The notes under the pieces were generated by a model. The model was not told the origin of the DNA. It ran no database searches and worked only from the letters and a program-made list of their open reading frames with translations. Below are positions 9,216 to 17,483 of a stretch of 64,000 nucleotides of DNA, in pieces. Location of the stretch: contig CAVOXF010000001.1 in the NCBI GenBank assembly GCA_963700375.1, positions 124,001 through 188,000 on the forward strand, read 5' to 3'. The position numbers and the translations under genes were made by a program. The stretch's first letter is position 1; each line of letters begins with the position of its first letter. Origin of the DNA: JAHEEL01 sp963700375 (GTDB lineage: Bacteria; Actinomycetota; Acidimicrobiia; Spongiisociales; UBA5794).

Positions 9216-9243
9216 CATCCACGAACCGGCTGTGCTTCGAAGT
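9216..9243 (+). promoter_or_regulatory. predicted SigK-type promoter of the FAD oxidase-DUF1365-CFA operon
   Basis: CATCC (9216-9220), 17-base spacer, CGAAGT (9238-9243). Transcription would begin near 9250, two or three bases before ATG 9253. That explains why the FAD gene has no visible ribosome binding site: it is probably translated from a leaderless mRNA. Confidence 0.65.
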
Positions 9244-9252
9244 ACCGCCGAC

Positions 9253-11349
9253 ATGAGCACTGCACAGAAGAACATCGCCGTCATCGGCTCAGGGGTCTCG
9301 GGTCTGGGCGCTGCGTGGTCGTTGAGCCAGAGACACAACGTCACGCTCCTTGAGCGTGACCGACGCATCGGCGGTCACGCCAGAACCATCGACGTATCGA
9401 TGGGAGACCGAATGGTTCCAGTCGACACCGGCTTCATCGTCTTCAACCATCGCAACTACCCGAACCTGACCAACCTCCTCGAGACGCTGGACGTGGCGAC
9501 CGAAGCGACCGACATGTCGTTCTCGGTGAAGAGCGGCCGATATGAGTTTGCTGCAACCCCTAGTGCTCTGATCTCGAATCCCCGCCACCTGACCTCTCGC
9601 CGTACCTGGGCGATCCTGCGCGGCATCAACCGGTTCCGCAAGGACGTCGCCAACCATGCGGCGGTGGCCACCTCAGACTCGACCCTCATCGACTACCTCA
9701 GAGACGCCAACTACCCAGAGCCGTTCATCACCGACTACCTCCTGCCCCTGGCTGCAGCGGTGTGGTCGGGAGCCGGATCCGATGCTGCCTCCATGCCGGT
9801 GGGAACGTTCCTGCATTTCCTCGCCAACCACGGTCTCTTCGAATTGGAGCGGCCCAGGTGGCGCACGATTTCCGGAGGCAGCCGCGAGTACGTCGATCGA
9901 ATCTCCAAAGAGATCACATCGGTGCGCACCGGAGTCGATGTCACCTCGGTCAAGCGAGTGACCGGCGGCGTCGAGGTCGAGACACCAGACGGCCTCCTGC
10001 GCTTCGACGATGTCGTCATTGCAGCGCATGCGCCGCAGACCGTCGAGCTCCTGGCCAACGACCTCGCTGCCGACGAGCGCGACATCCTCGGCACGTTCAA
10101 CTACGCACCCAACCGTGCGGTTGTCCATCGCGACCCGTCGTTCATGCCCCGGCGCAAGGCGGCATGGTCGGCGTGGAACGCCGCCGGCACCGCCCCGGGA
10201 TCCGATCAACCCGTCTCGGTCACGTACTGGATGAACCGACTCCAGAATCTCGACGAACGCCACGACGTCTTCATCACACTCAATCCGGAAACGGAACCTC
10301 TCGAGATCATCGACGACATCTGGTACGCACACCCCCAGTTCAGCCCGGACACCGATCGGGCCCAGCAACGCCTCCCCGAGATCCAGGGACGCGGCGGCGT
10401 CTGGTACGCCGGAGCGTGGACCGGGTACGGCTTCCACGAAGACGGACTTCAGTCCGGCCTGACGGTGGCCGCCGCGCTCGGATCACCCGCTCCCTGGCAC
10501 GACGACATCGTGCCGGCCACGCCGGCGGCGATCCATAGCGCTCCCGCCAATGGCCGGGGCTGCGGTATGACCTCCATCGCGAACTCGGCCATCTACGAGG
10601 GCACCACGACGCACGTCCGGCGGAAGCCGTTCGAGCATCGCCTGCAGTACGGTCTGTTCTCGCTGCTCGTCGATCTGGACGAACTCGATGATCTCGCCGA
10701 ACTCCGATTCTTCTCGCACAATCGGAAGAACCTGATCAGCTTCTACGACGAGGACCATGGCGGTCGCGACGGCAGTCGAATCTCCGCGTGTGGATTACGG
10801 ACGAACTGGCGAGGGCCGGTTTTGACGGAATCGCCCGGCAGGATTCGCCTGCTCTGCCTTCCCCGCATTGCCGGATACGAGTTCAATCCGTTGACCGTCT
10901 GGTTCATCGACGACGCCGAAGGAAACCCTCGCTGGATCATGTACGAGATCCACAACACATTCGGCGAGGCCCACTCGCATCTCGTCGAGGTCGACGGCGC
11001 CAACCACCACCGGCACGGGTTCCGCAAGGAGTTCTTCGTCTCGCCGTTCTTCGACGTGGAGGGCGGATACCGGGTCCGGATCACCCAGCCGGGAGACCGG
11101 ATGTCCGTCGCCATCACCTACGTGGTCGACGATGAGACCGTCTTCACGGCGACCCTCACGGGCAGGAGGCTTCCACTCACTTCGAGGACCTTGCTTGGAG
11201 CCACCATTCGCTACCCGCTCATAACGTTCAAGATCATGGGCGCCATCCATTGGGAGGCGGCCAAGTTGTGGCTCAAGGGTGCCCGCTACCGCAAGCGTCC
11301 CACGGCACCAGTTGACGCCGTCTCCGTTTCGACGAAGATGGCCGCATGA
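9253..11349 (+). CDS. FAD-dependent amine oxidase-like protein read through into a DUF1365 domain
   Basis: Residues 1 to ~438 are a flavin amine-oxidase/desaturase-like protein: GSGVSGLGAAWSL dinucleotide fold, then ERDRRIGGHARTI, and the C-terminal GVWYAGAWTGYGFHEDGLQSG FAD signature. Residues ~440-698 are DUF1365 (IRLLCLPRIAGYEFNPLTVWF). In M. tuberculosis these are separate genes (Rv0449c, Rv0448c) next to the methyltransferase ufaA1. Here ATGA sits at 10567-10570 in the position expected for two overlapping genes, so the fusion may come from one extra base in GGCCGGGGC just before it. Within DUF1365, positions ~10780-10835 are read in the wrong frame; the shifted frame gives the family-like LRVWITDELARAGFDGIAG. 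The pair is linked in mycobacteria to 10-methyl fatty acid formation. Confidence 0.82.
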   Translation: MSTAQKNIAVIGSGVSGLGAAWSLSQRHNVTLLERDRRIGGHARTIDVSMGDRMVPVDTGFIVFNHRNYPNLTNLLETLDVATEATDMSFSVKSGRYEFAATPSALISNPRHLTSRRTWAILRGINRFRKDVANHAAVATSDSTLIDYLRDANYPEPFITDYLLPLAAAVWSGAGSDAASMPVGTFLHFLANHGLFELERPRWRTISGGSREYVDRISKEITSVRTGVDVTSVKRVTGGVEVETPDGLLRFDDVVIAAHAPQTVELLANDLAADERDILGTFNYAPNRAVVHRDPSFMPRRKAAWSAWNAAGTAPGSDQPVSVTYWMNRLQNLDERHDVFITLNPETEPLEIIDDIWYAHPQFSPDTDRAQQRLPEIQGRGGVWYAGAWTGYGFHEDGLQSGLTVAAALGSPAPWHDDIVPATPAAIHSAPANGRGCGMTSIANSAIYEGTTTHVRRKPFEHRLQYGLFSLLVDLDELDDLAELRFFSHNRKNLISFYDEDHGGRDGSRISACGLRTNWRGPVLTESPGRIRLLCLPRIAGYEFNPLTVWFIDDAEGNPRWIMYEIHNTFGEAHSHLVEVDGANHHRHGFRKEFFVSPFFDVEGGYRVRITQPGDRMSVAITYVVDDETVFTATLTGRRLPLTSRTLLGATIRYPLITFKIMGAIHWEAAKLWLKGARYRKRPTAPVDAVSVSTKMAA

Positions 11350-12571
11350 CGAAGCCGACGACGCCCCGAACAGCACGCGCCATCCCAACGGTTCTCCGCC
11401 GCCTCGTGCGCGCAGGCACACTCCACGCCGACATTGAAGGCTCCATCGTCGACATCTCGGGCTCGGAAGCAGGCATCGAGGCGTGGATCACGATCAGCGA
11501 CGCCGACGCGGTCGCCTCCCGCGTCCTGCGGACGGGTGGTGTGGGATTCGCCGAGGCCTATATCGATGGCCTGTGGGACACGACGGATCTGGCGACGCTA
11601 CTCGAGTTCGCTGCCGAGAATCACGACCTCCGACGCCACACCGCTGTGTGGGAGACCGCCATGCGAACGTCACGGTCGGCGTGGGACCGCCTGCGCGGGG
11701 CCACCGGCACGTCCGCCGTCCAAACCATGGTCGAGCACTACGACCTCGGCAACGAGTTCTACGCCGCATGGCTCGATCCCTCGATGAGCTACTCGTCCGG
11801 CATCTTCACGAACGGCGCCGACCTCAATGCCGCCATGCGTACGAAGTACGAACGGATCGCGGCGCGTGCCGGCATCCAAGCCGGCGACCGCGTGCTCGAG
11901 ATCGGGTGCGGGTGGGGAGCCATGGCCGAGTACGCGGCCGGGGAACTGGGATGCACGGTCACCGCGGTGACGATCTCGAAGGAACAGCACGACTACGTCG
12001 TCCGCCGCATGAAGAACGCCGGGCTGGACGACCGAGTGAGGTGCTCCTCTCTGACTTCCGCGACATCGAAGGCGAGTACGAGCGGGTCATCTCGATCGAG
12101 ATGATCGAGTCGATCGACGAGGGATCTTGGGTCGACCTCTACGACGTGATCAGCCGATCACTCGTTCCCGGCGGCTCCGCCGCCCTGCAGGCGATCACCA
12201 TCGATCACGACCTCCACACGCAGATGATCGGTCGCGATGAGTTCATCCGTGCCTACATCTTCCCTGGTGGCGCACTCCCATCGACGAAGATCCTCCGCCA
12301 ACTCGGCGAAGGCGCCGGTCTCGAGTGGATCGGCCTCTCGACCCACGGAACCAGCTATGCGAGGACCCTCCAGGCGTGGGATGAACGATTCGTCGCGGCG
12401 TGGCCCGTGATCGCCGAACAGTCAGATCGCTTCGACGAGCGGTTCTACCGGATGTGGCGCTACTACCTGGCCTACTGCATCGCAGGGTTCAGGAGTGGTC
12501 GCATCGACGGCGTCCAGGCGGTGTACCGCAAGCCGGGCACCGTTCTTGGCGATCCGTCGGTCACCTCCTGA
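11346..12571 (+). pseudogene. cyclopropane-fatty-acyl-phospholipid synthase family methyltransferase, one frame break
   Basis: A SAM-dependent lipid methyltransferase of about 408 residues when one shift is repaired. Visible motifs are MVEHYDLGNEFYAAWLD, SYSSGIF, the SAM site VLEIGCGWGAMAEYAA, EQHDYV, and, in the second frame, ISIEMIESID and the C-terminal WRYYLAYCIAGFRSG. Near 12035 one base is missing: GACCGAGTGAGGTG should read GACCGAGTCGAGGTG to continue into LLSDFRDIEG. It overlaps the preceding gene by ATGA and is the third gene of the operon. The family transfers a methyl group to a phospholipid acyl double bond, giving cyclopropane or methyl-branched chains. The mycobacterial equivalent in the SigK locus is ufaA1. 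The break may be a sequence error. Confidence 0.82.
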
Positions 12572-12592
12572 CGGCGCGCCCAGGGGAGGCTT

Positions 12593-13423
12593 TCAACTCT
12601 TGGCGGCGTCGAGCAGCGTCTCAACGAGTTCGACCGCTCCGTCCCCGGTGGCTGCCCATCCGTCGGCACCGAGGCGAAGCGCAGTCTCTTCGTCTACGCC
12701 TCCCCCGCCCACGACGATCGGCACCGAAGTCACCGCACGGATTGCGGACAGCGTCTCGCCGAGCGCCTCTTCTTGACCCGGCGTCGTGACGCCGACACCG
12801 ACAGCAACCAGGTCATCGGTCTTCTCGACGAACGACGCGAACGAATCCGGGGGAAGGTAGGCGCCGAGATCGATCACTTCGAACTGCGATGCCCGGAAGA
12901 GGTCGGTTGCCATGGCGAGCGGCAGGGAGTGCAACTCGGTTGCGGTCGAGCCGAGGACGACGGTCCCGCGCCGCACGCCGCGCCTGGCAAGGCGCGGGCC
13001 GAGACGAGCGACGATCCGGGCCGCCACCTCGGAGGCAGAATGCTCGGTGGCGACGTCGATCTCCCCCATCGACCAGGCCTCACCGACGCGCTTCATCGAT
13101 GGGGAGAGCACGGACGGGTACGCCTCGGGGATCGTCATACCGGAGCTGAAAGCCGCTTCGAGCACGCCCCATGCCCCGGCCTCGTCCGCGGCCAGAAGGC
13201 GGTTGAAGAAGCGATCGGCCCAGTCGGCCTCACCCCGCTGCGTGCGCGGCTCGTCCTTCGCCAGGTACACGTTCAGATCGGAGCGATGGATGCGCCAGGT
13301 CCGGCCTTCCCGGCGTGCCGGGAGGATTCCGAGGCGTACGTATCGATAGGCGGTCATGTAGTGCACGCCGAGGATCTCGGCGACCTCGTGCAAGCTCAGC
13401 TCGTCGGGTTCGGTGTTCTCCAT
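12593..13423 (-). CDS. B12-binding transcriptional regulator, CarH/LitR-like
   Basis: A 276-residue regulator. Residues 9-55 form a helix-turn-helix of the excisionase/MerR type (LSLHEVAEILGVHYMTAYRYVR, then RTWRIHRSDLNVYL). Residues ~65-145 are a helical B12-binding cap with W117 and E127-H128 in the spacing Wx9EH, the signature of CarH photoreceptors. Residues ~153-276 are a Rossmann-type cobalamin domain with ELHSLP (H165 as lower ligand; Glu and Pro replace the usual Asp/Glu and Gly) and VVGGGG. CarH proteins bind adenosylcobalamin in the dark, repress, and release DNA in light. Its ATG is preceded only by CTTCCTACTAA, so translation may be leaderless. It is divergent from the fasciclin gene. 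Light sensing is inferred from the motif. Confidence 0.78.
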   Translation of the reverse strand: MENTEPDELSLHEVAEILGVHYMTAYRYVRLGILPARREGRTWRIHRSDLNVYLAKDEPRTQRGEADWADRFFNRLLAADEAGAWGVLEAAFSSGMTIPEAYPSVLSPSMKRVGEAWSMGEIDVATEHSASEVAARIVARLGPRLARRGVRRGTVVLGSTATELHSLPLAMATDLFRASQFEVIDLGAYLPPDSFASFVEKTDDLVAVGVGVTTPGQEEALGETLSAIRAVTSVPIVVGGGGVDEETALRLGADGWAATGDGAVELVETLLDAAKS

Positions 13424-13521
13424 TTAGTAGGAAGATACCATGACCGCTTCGTTTCTGGAAGCTTCGAGGCATACGTTCACCCGTATCTCGCAGCCACTCG
13501 CAGAAGAGACTTGCTTCCCCT

Positions 13522-13549
13522 CATCCACCCATCACACCTGCTTCGTATA
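13522..13549 (+). promoter_or_regulatory. predicted SigK-type promoter of the fasciclin gene
   Basis: CATCC (13522-13526), 17 bases, CGTATA (13544-13549). Predicted start near 13556, giving a ~47-base 5' leader before ATG 13603. The -10 differs from the CGAAG of the other sites at one position. In M. tuberculosis the fasciclin proteins Mpt70/Mpt83 are the main SigK outputs, which supports the reading. Confidence 0.5.
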
Positions 13550-13602
13550 GAGAGTGTCCGCATGGTGCGGATTTAGTAATAAGTCTGAAAGGACATCCTC
13601 AC

Positions 13603-14667
13603 ATGAAGAAGCGATTCTCGATCCTTGCTCTCCTGTTGGCGTTCGCCATGATCGTGGCGGCCTGCAGCAGTGACAGCGAAGACACCACGACGACGGAACC
13701 CGTCATGGAAGAACAGTCGGTGCTCGACCTCGCGATCGAGGCGGGTCAGTTCTCAACGCTGATCGCGGCCATCGATGCTGCCGGTCTCTCCGAGACCCTC
13801 GAAGGCGAAGGGCCGTTCACGGTTCTCGCACCCACCGACGCAGCATTCGACGCCGCGTTCGAAGCCCTCGGCATCACTGCAGCGGATCTGCTCGCCGATA
13901 CGGAGACCTTGACCGCCATCCTGACCTATCACGTACTGCCGCAGGCAGCAGACTCGCAATTGGTCGCGACCCTCGACGGCAGCTCAGTACCGACCGTCAA
14001 CGGTCAGTCGGTCGACATCAGCGTCGTCGCTGGTCAGATCATGATCAACGAAGCGACCGTGGTCTCAGCCGACCTCATCGCCGACAATGGCATCGTGCAT
14101 GTCATCGACGCCGTGCTCCTTCCGCCGGACATTGCCGAAGCCCTCGGCGTCGCGATGGCCGATGACATGGAAGAAGAGACCACCACAACGACCGAAGCCA
14201 CGACCACCACAACCACGGAAGCCATGGCTCCAACGATCGCTGAGATCGTTGCCGAGGCGGCCGCAGGCGACCCGGCCGAGTTCACGGTGCTCCTCGCAGC
14301 GCTCGAGACGGCCGACCTGGTCGACGCCCTCAGCGGCGAAGGCCCGTTCACCGTATTCGCCCCGACCGATGCAGCCTTCGCTGCGCTTCTCGACGACCTC
14401 GGCATCACCGCTGAGGAACTCCTGGCAAACCCTGACCTGGCGAACATCCTGCTGTACCACGTGGTCAGCGGTGAGTTCCTGGCCGCGGACGTCATCGACC
14501 TCGCACCGGTCGACGTTCCGACGCTCTACGAAGAGAACACGATCTCGATCGCGGTTGTCGACGGAAGCGTCGTGATCAACGATGTGGCGACCGTCGTCAG
14601 CCCTGACGTGATGGCCGGCAACGGCGTCATCCACGTCATCGACGCGGTGCTCGTCCCGGCGAGCTGA
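13603..14667 (+). CDS. two-domain fasciclin (FAS1) lipoprotein, Mpt83/Mpt70-like
   Basis: A 354-residue surface lipoprotein. The signal peptide ends in a lipobox (MIVAACSS, Cys at 21). Two FAS1 domains follow at about residues 38-180 and 210-354, each with the paired motifs GEGPFTV(L/F)APTDAAF and NGI/VIHVIDAVL. They are joined by an acidic Thr-rich linker (EEETTTTTEATTTTTTEA). FAS1 domains mediate adhesion and ligand binding at the cell surface. ATG 13603 follows GAAAGGAC. The two domains are similar enough to suggest internal duplication. Regulation by the island's sigma factor is inferred from the upstream CATCC-N17-CGTATA site. Confidence 0.9.
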   Translation: MKKRFSILALLLAFAMIVAACSSDSEDTTTTEPVMEEQSVLDLAIEAGQFSTLIAAIDAAGLSETLEGEGPFTVLAPTDAAFDAAFEALGITAADLLADTETLTAILTYHVLPQAADSQLVATLDGSSVPTVNGQSVDISVVAGQIMINEATVVSADLIADNGIVHVIDAVLLPPDIAEALGVAMADDMEEETTTTTEATTTTTTEAMAPTIAEIVAEAAAGDPAEFTVLLAALETADLVDALSGEGPFTVFAPTDAAFAALLDDLGITAEELLANPDLANILLYHVVSGEFLAADVIDLAPVDVPTLYEENTISIAVVDGSVVINDVATVVSPDVMAGNGVIHVIDAVLVPAS

Positions 14668-14673
14668 CGGTCT

Positions 14674-14748
14674 CCGATGCGGGGCGCCCTTTCTCCCGCA
14701 TCGGCTACAGAAGAGAAGGGGCCGGCACCAGTCAGCCGGCCCCTTCTC
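14674..14748. terminator. bidirectional double-hairpin terminator between fasciclin and heliorhodopsin genes
   Basis: Two perfect hairpins lie in tandem. The first is CCGATGCGGG (14674-14683) with CCCGCATCGG (14695-14704). The second is GAGAAGGGGCCGGC (14713-14726) with GCCGGCCCCTTCTC (14735-14748), a 14-bp stem with an 8-base loop. They separate two convergent genes and can serve both directions. Confidence 0.8.
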
Positions 14749-14784
14749 CGCGTCTTGAACCACTCCGCGCCCGAGTTCAGGTCC

Positions 14785-15546
14785 CTACGGAGCGAGCGTG
14801 CCGGCGAACACCTGCCACGCCAGGGCGCTCTTGGCCAGCAGGCTCAGCAGGATGTACGTACGCTCGCCGGTGAGATAGTTGCTCCACCGCCCGACCTGCT
14901 TGTACTGCAGCAACTGGATGATTGCGAACGCGTTGAAGAACAGGAAGAGCGACACGAAGATCCCGTAGACGAATCCCGGGGGCTGAGCTTCGCTGCCGGG
15001 CGACACGAGATAGATGCCGATGGCGATCCATGGCACGATGCCCAGAACGACGCCGAGCCAGAACGGCCACAGCGAACCGCCGGGGGTTTCGTAGCGCTCT
15101 TGGACCGATCCGAAGAAGATCATCCCGGCGTTGACGCCGAAGAGCGCGATCAACGCGACGATGTCGGAGATCCCGGGCAGCATCGCGATGAGAACGATCA
15201 TCACCGACGATGAGATGGAGTACTCGATCCACCGGAATTGGTTCTGTCCGCGAGACAGCTGATCCCGGTACCGGCCGGATCCGACACTCGCGACGATGAA
15301 GTGGAAAAGCGCCGAGAGGAACAGGAATGTCGCTACTCCCCAGCCGATCGACACTTCGAACAGTGTCGTTGTCGGCGATGGCGTTCCGGGGGGCCCCTCG
15401 AGGAACGCCGCTGTCACCGGCAGGGCGAAATCGGTCGCCAGAAACAGGATCAGGATGGCTTGGAGCAGGTGCAAGCCGCCCATCCCCCAGTTGTACATCT
15501 TGAGGCGACTGAATTCAGCGTCAGTCACCTGAACGTTCGAGACCAT
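14785..15546 (-). CDS. heliorhodopsin
   Basis: A 253-residue seven-helix retinal protein of the heliorhodopsin family, distinct from type-1 and type-2 rhodopsins. Diagnostic stretches are TDFALPVTAAFLEGPPG, LFLSALFHFIVAS, RWIEYSISSSVMIVLIA, FGVNAGMIFFG, PGFVYGIFVSLFLFFN and, in the last helix, SLLAKSALAWQVFAGTL. By alignment with the founding member, K239 binds retinal as a Schiff base, E108 is its counterion, and H26 and H82 are the conserved histidines. Length and residue spacing are normal and the protein looks intact. ATG 15546 has AGGAGGG five bases upstream. Heliorhodopsins have inverted topology and slow photocycles and are thought to be sensors or regulators rather than pumps. None of the SigK-type motifs lies before it. 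I see no retinal-synthesis gene in this window. Confidence 0.93.
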   Translation of the reverse strand: MVSNVQVTDAEFSRLKMYNWGMGGLHLLQAILILFLATDFALPVTAAFLEGPPGTPSPTTTLFEVSIGWGVATFLFLSALFHFIVASVGSGRYRDQLSRGQNQFRWIEYSISSSVMIVLIAMLPGISDIVALIALFGVNAGMIFFGSVQERYETPGGSLWPFWLGVVLGIVPWIAIGIYLVSPGSEAQPPGFVYGIFVSLFLFFNAFAIIQLLQYKQVGRWSNYLTGERTYILLSLLAKSALAWQVFAGTLAP

Positions 15547-15656
15547 GGAGGCCCTCCTCGGATACGCGTCATGGTTGCGAAGATGCGCCCCAGTCAATGC
15601 GCCGACTCCGCGTGGCCGCACTGTATACGAGTCGAGGCCCGACGCAACCACAGCAC

Positions 15657-16109
15657 TCAGACCCGCGGCGCGTACCGGGCGTTCGCGAACGGCCAGATAT
15701 CGCGGAGCCAGTCGGTGAGTGCCCGATGGACGACGGCGTCCATCTCGGATCGGCTCTCCCGAACCCAGGAGCTCACGTCGGCATCATGGCCCGGCGCCGC
15801 CGACGGGTAGATGTAGACACAGCCGATGACCGCATCTCCGTCGAGGATCGAATACGTGAAACCCTCGCGGTTCTCGAAATCCTCGTAGTGGCCGGCGAGA
15901 TCCGCACGATTCGCCTCCAGGCTCATCGGGGTCGGCCAACCCCGCTCCTCACCGAAGCCGGGAGTCGAGCGGATGTGCTCGATGCTCGACATCCAGGCGT
16001 CATAGTCGCGTTCGTTGTGCTGTTCCCCAAGCGGCTCCAGGCGGAAGCCGGGTCCGTCGAACGCAACCGGCACCTCGAACGAGGGCGGGACGAAGGAACC
16101 GTCCGTCAT
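15657..16109 (-). CDS. GNAT-like N-acetyltransferase
   Basis: A 150-residue protein with a GNAT-like arrangement: FRLEPLGEQHNERDYDAWMSS at the N-terminus, a central strand FTYSILDGDAVIGCVYIYPS, and a late helix beginning WVRESRSEMDAVVHRALTDWL. The acetyl-CoA loop is not the textbook Q/RxxGxG/A, so the identification is by overall layout. Start ATG 16109 is chosen because the fold begins there; no strong ribosome binding site is evident. It lies upstream of the heliorhodopsin on the same strand, 110 bases apart. Substrate unknown. Confidence 0.6.
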   Translation of the reverse strand: MTDGSFVPPSFEVPVAFDGPGFRLEPLGEQHNERDYDAWMSSIEHIRSTPGFGEERGWPTPMSLEANRADLAGHYEDFENREGFTYSILDGDAVIGCVYIYPSAAPGHDADVSSWVRESRSEMDAVVHRALTDWLRDIWPFANARYAPRV

Positions 16110-16137
16110 CGCGGCGTCCCCGGCGAACAAGCCATCA

Positions 16138-16383
16138 TCAGGTTGGCAGCGGTTCACCGGATTCGGGTAGCGCAGCCCGCCGGCGACCCAAGACCAGATA
16201 CGCCGCCGCACCGGGTGGCGTTCCCGCGACCACTCGCCAGAGGAAGACCGGACCGCGAACCGCTTCTGGTTGCCTTCGCCGCAGATCTCGCTGCGCCAGG
16301 AAGATCAACAACGCAGCGACCACCCATCCGATGACCATCCCAACAGGCGACGGACGCCGGTGCAGGTCTTCTGTCTCGTTCAT
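16138..16383 (-). CDS. small membrane protein (PLDc_N-like)
   Basis: An 81-residue protein starting at ATG 16383 after GAGGAGAAGTT. A hydrophobic helix lies at about 16-32 (VIGWVVAALLIFLA), followed by a basic loop and a second, weaker helix ending PGAAAYLVLGRRR. The final phrase resembles the PLDc_N membrane module (Gp..Y.vfGRR). Function unknown. The frame remains open upstream, but the binding site fixes this start. Confidence 0.5.
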   Translation of the reverse strand: MNETEDLHRRPSPVGMVIGWVVAALLIFLAQRDLRRRQPEAVRGPVFLWRVVAGTPPGAAAYLVLGRRRAALPESGEPLPT

Positions 16384-16499
16384 AACTTCTCCTCGGTCGA
16401 CTCGACCACCATGACCGACGATCGGCCGGTCGGCAAGTGCCGCCCCGACCCCCGTCGGAGGTGAGGGACACAACGGTTCAGGTCGAAACAAAGAGGCAG

Positions 16500-16892
16500 C
16501 TAGGAGGAGGCGTCGTCGTCGGCGCCGGCCTCGATGATCACGGTCTCTTCGATCGCTTCGCCGTCCACGGTGACCACGACGTCATCGCCGATGATCTCTT
16601 CGATCACATTGCCGCCTTCGTCGACCACCACCTCGTCGATGATCGTCTCTTCGGTCACGACCTCGTCACCCGACGACCGACCACCGAGGATCTTCTTGAC
16701 CGCCATAACAACGGCTGCGATGAGCGCCACCAGCAACAGCAATCGGAAGAGACGACGGAGGCAGCGTCCGGCCCTTTTCCCCTCGACAGCAACGTGCTCC
16801 ATCTGCTCGAGGAACGTTTCGACGTTTCCGAGTTGATCCTGCAATTCGCCCACGTGGGCCTCAGCGAGCTTGATGTTGTCCAGAACAGCCAT
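16500..16892 (-). CDS. single-pass membrane protein with acidic C-terminal tail
   Basis: A 130-residue protein with three parts. Residues 1-40 are a predicted amphipathic or coiled-coil helix (DNIKLAEAHVGELQDQLGNVETFLEQMEHVA). A membrane helix lies at ~46-64 (RLFRLLLLVALIAAVVMAVKKIL), flanked by basic residues. The last 60 residues are very acidic and repetitive (EEIIGDDVVVTVDGEAIEETVII). AAGGTGATGGGA precedes the chosen ATG; ATG 16898 is equally possible. No family recognised; the layout suggests a scaffold or tether. Confidence 0.55.
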   Translation of the reverse strand: MAVLDNIKLAEAHVGELQDQLGNVETFLEQMEHVAVEGKRAGRCLRRLFRLLLLVALIAAVVMAVKKILGGRSSGDEVVTEETIIDEVVVDEGGNVIEEIIGDDVVVTVDGEAIEETVIIEAGADDDASS

Positions 16893-17003
16893 TCCCATCA
16901 CCTTCGTTCGACAAGTCTGCACTCCCAACCGTAGCGCCTACCACGTCGCCCCGATCCACGATCTAGCATCGTCTCGCCAGGCGCCGAGGGAAGGAACCCC
17001 GCA

Positions 17004-17483
17004 GTGAGCGACCCGTTGATTGATCAGCTCGATTCGCTTGGCATCGCGTACGAGATCATCCCCTGTGATCCTGAACTCGCCGACACCGCTCAATTCTGCG
17101 AGGCGTACGGGTACTCCCTGGACGACTCAGCCAACACCATCGTCGTCGCCGGCAAGTCCGACCCGACGATCCATGTCGCGTGTGTCGTCCTTGCGTCGAC
17201 ACGGCTCGACGTGAATCAGGTCGTCAAGAAGCGGATGGGCGTGCGCAAGGCTTCATTCGCCGGCGGTGCCGCCACTGAGGAACTCACCGGCATGGCCATC
17301 GGCGGCGTGACGCCGTTCGGTCTCCCGGACGATCTTCCGCTCTGGGTGGATGGCGCCGTGATGCTCCGGGACCGGATCATCCTCGGCGGCGGCAGCCGCG
17401 ACCGCAAGGTTCTCGCGCCCCCAACGATCCTCACTACGCTCGGCGCAGAGGTCGTGGAAGGACTGGCCAGACCGGCCTCATGA
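17004..17483 (+). CDS. YbaK/EbsC-type aminoacyl-tRNA deacylase
   Basis: A 159-residue YbaK-domain protein. These free-standing editing enzymes hydrolyse mischarged aminoacyl-tRNAs. Visible family features are ADTAQFCEAYGYSLDDSANTIVV, the invariant-type lysine in VVKKRMGVRKASFA, and the closing loops GVTPFGLPDDLPLWVD and GGGSRDRKVLAPP. The GTG start at 17004 follows AAGGAACCCCGCA. It is a single gene whose last six bases overlap the convergent MOSC gene. Which tRNA it edits (Cys-tRNAPro or another) cannot be read from the sequence. Confidence 0.85.
   Translation: MSDPLIDQLDSLGIAYEIIPCDPELADTAQFCEAYGYSLDDSANTIVVAGKSDPTIHVACVVLASTRLDVNQVVKKRMGVRKASFAGGAATEELTGMAIGGVTPFGLPDDLPLWVDGAVMLRDRIILGGGSRDRKVLAPPTILTTLGAEVVEGLARPAS

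Noticed and set aside
15546..15660. SigK-type promoter for the heliorhodopsin
   Set aside because: The nearest candidate is CATCT with 14 bases to CGTATC, which differs in both sequence and spacing from the other five sites.
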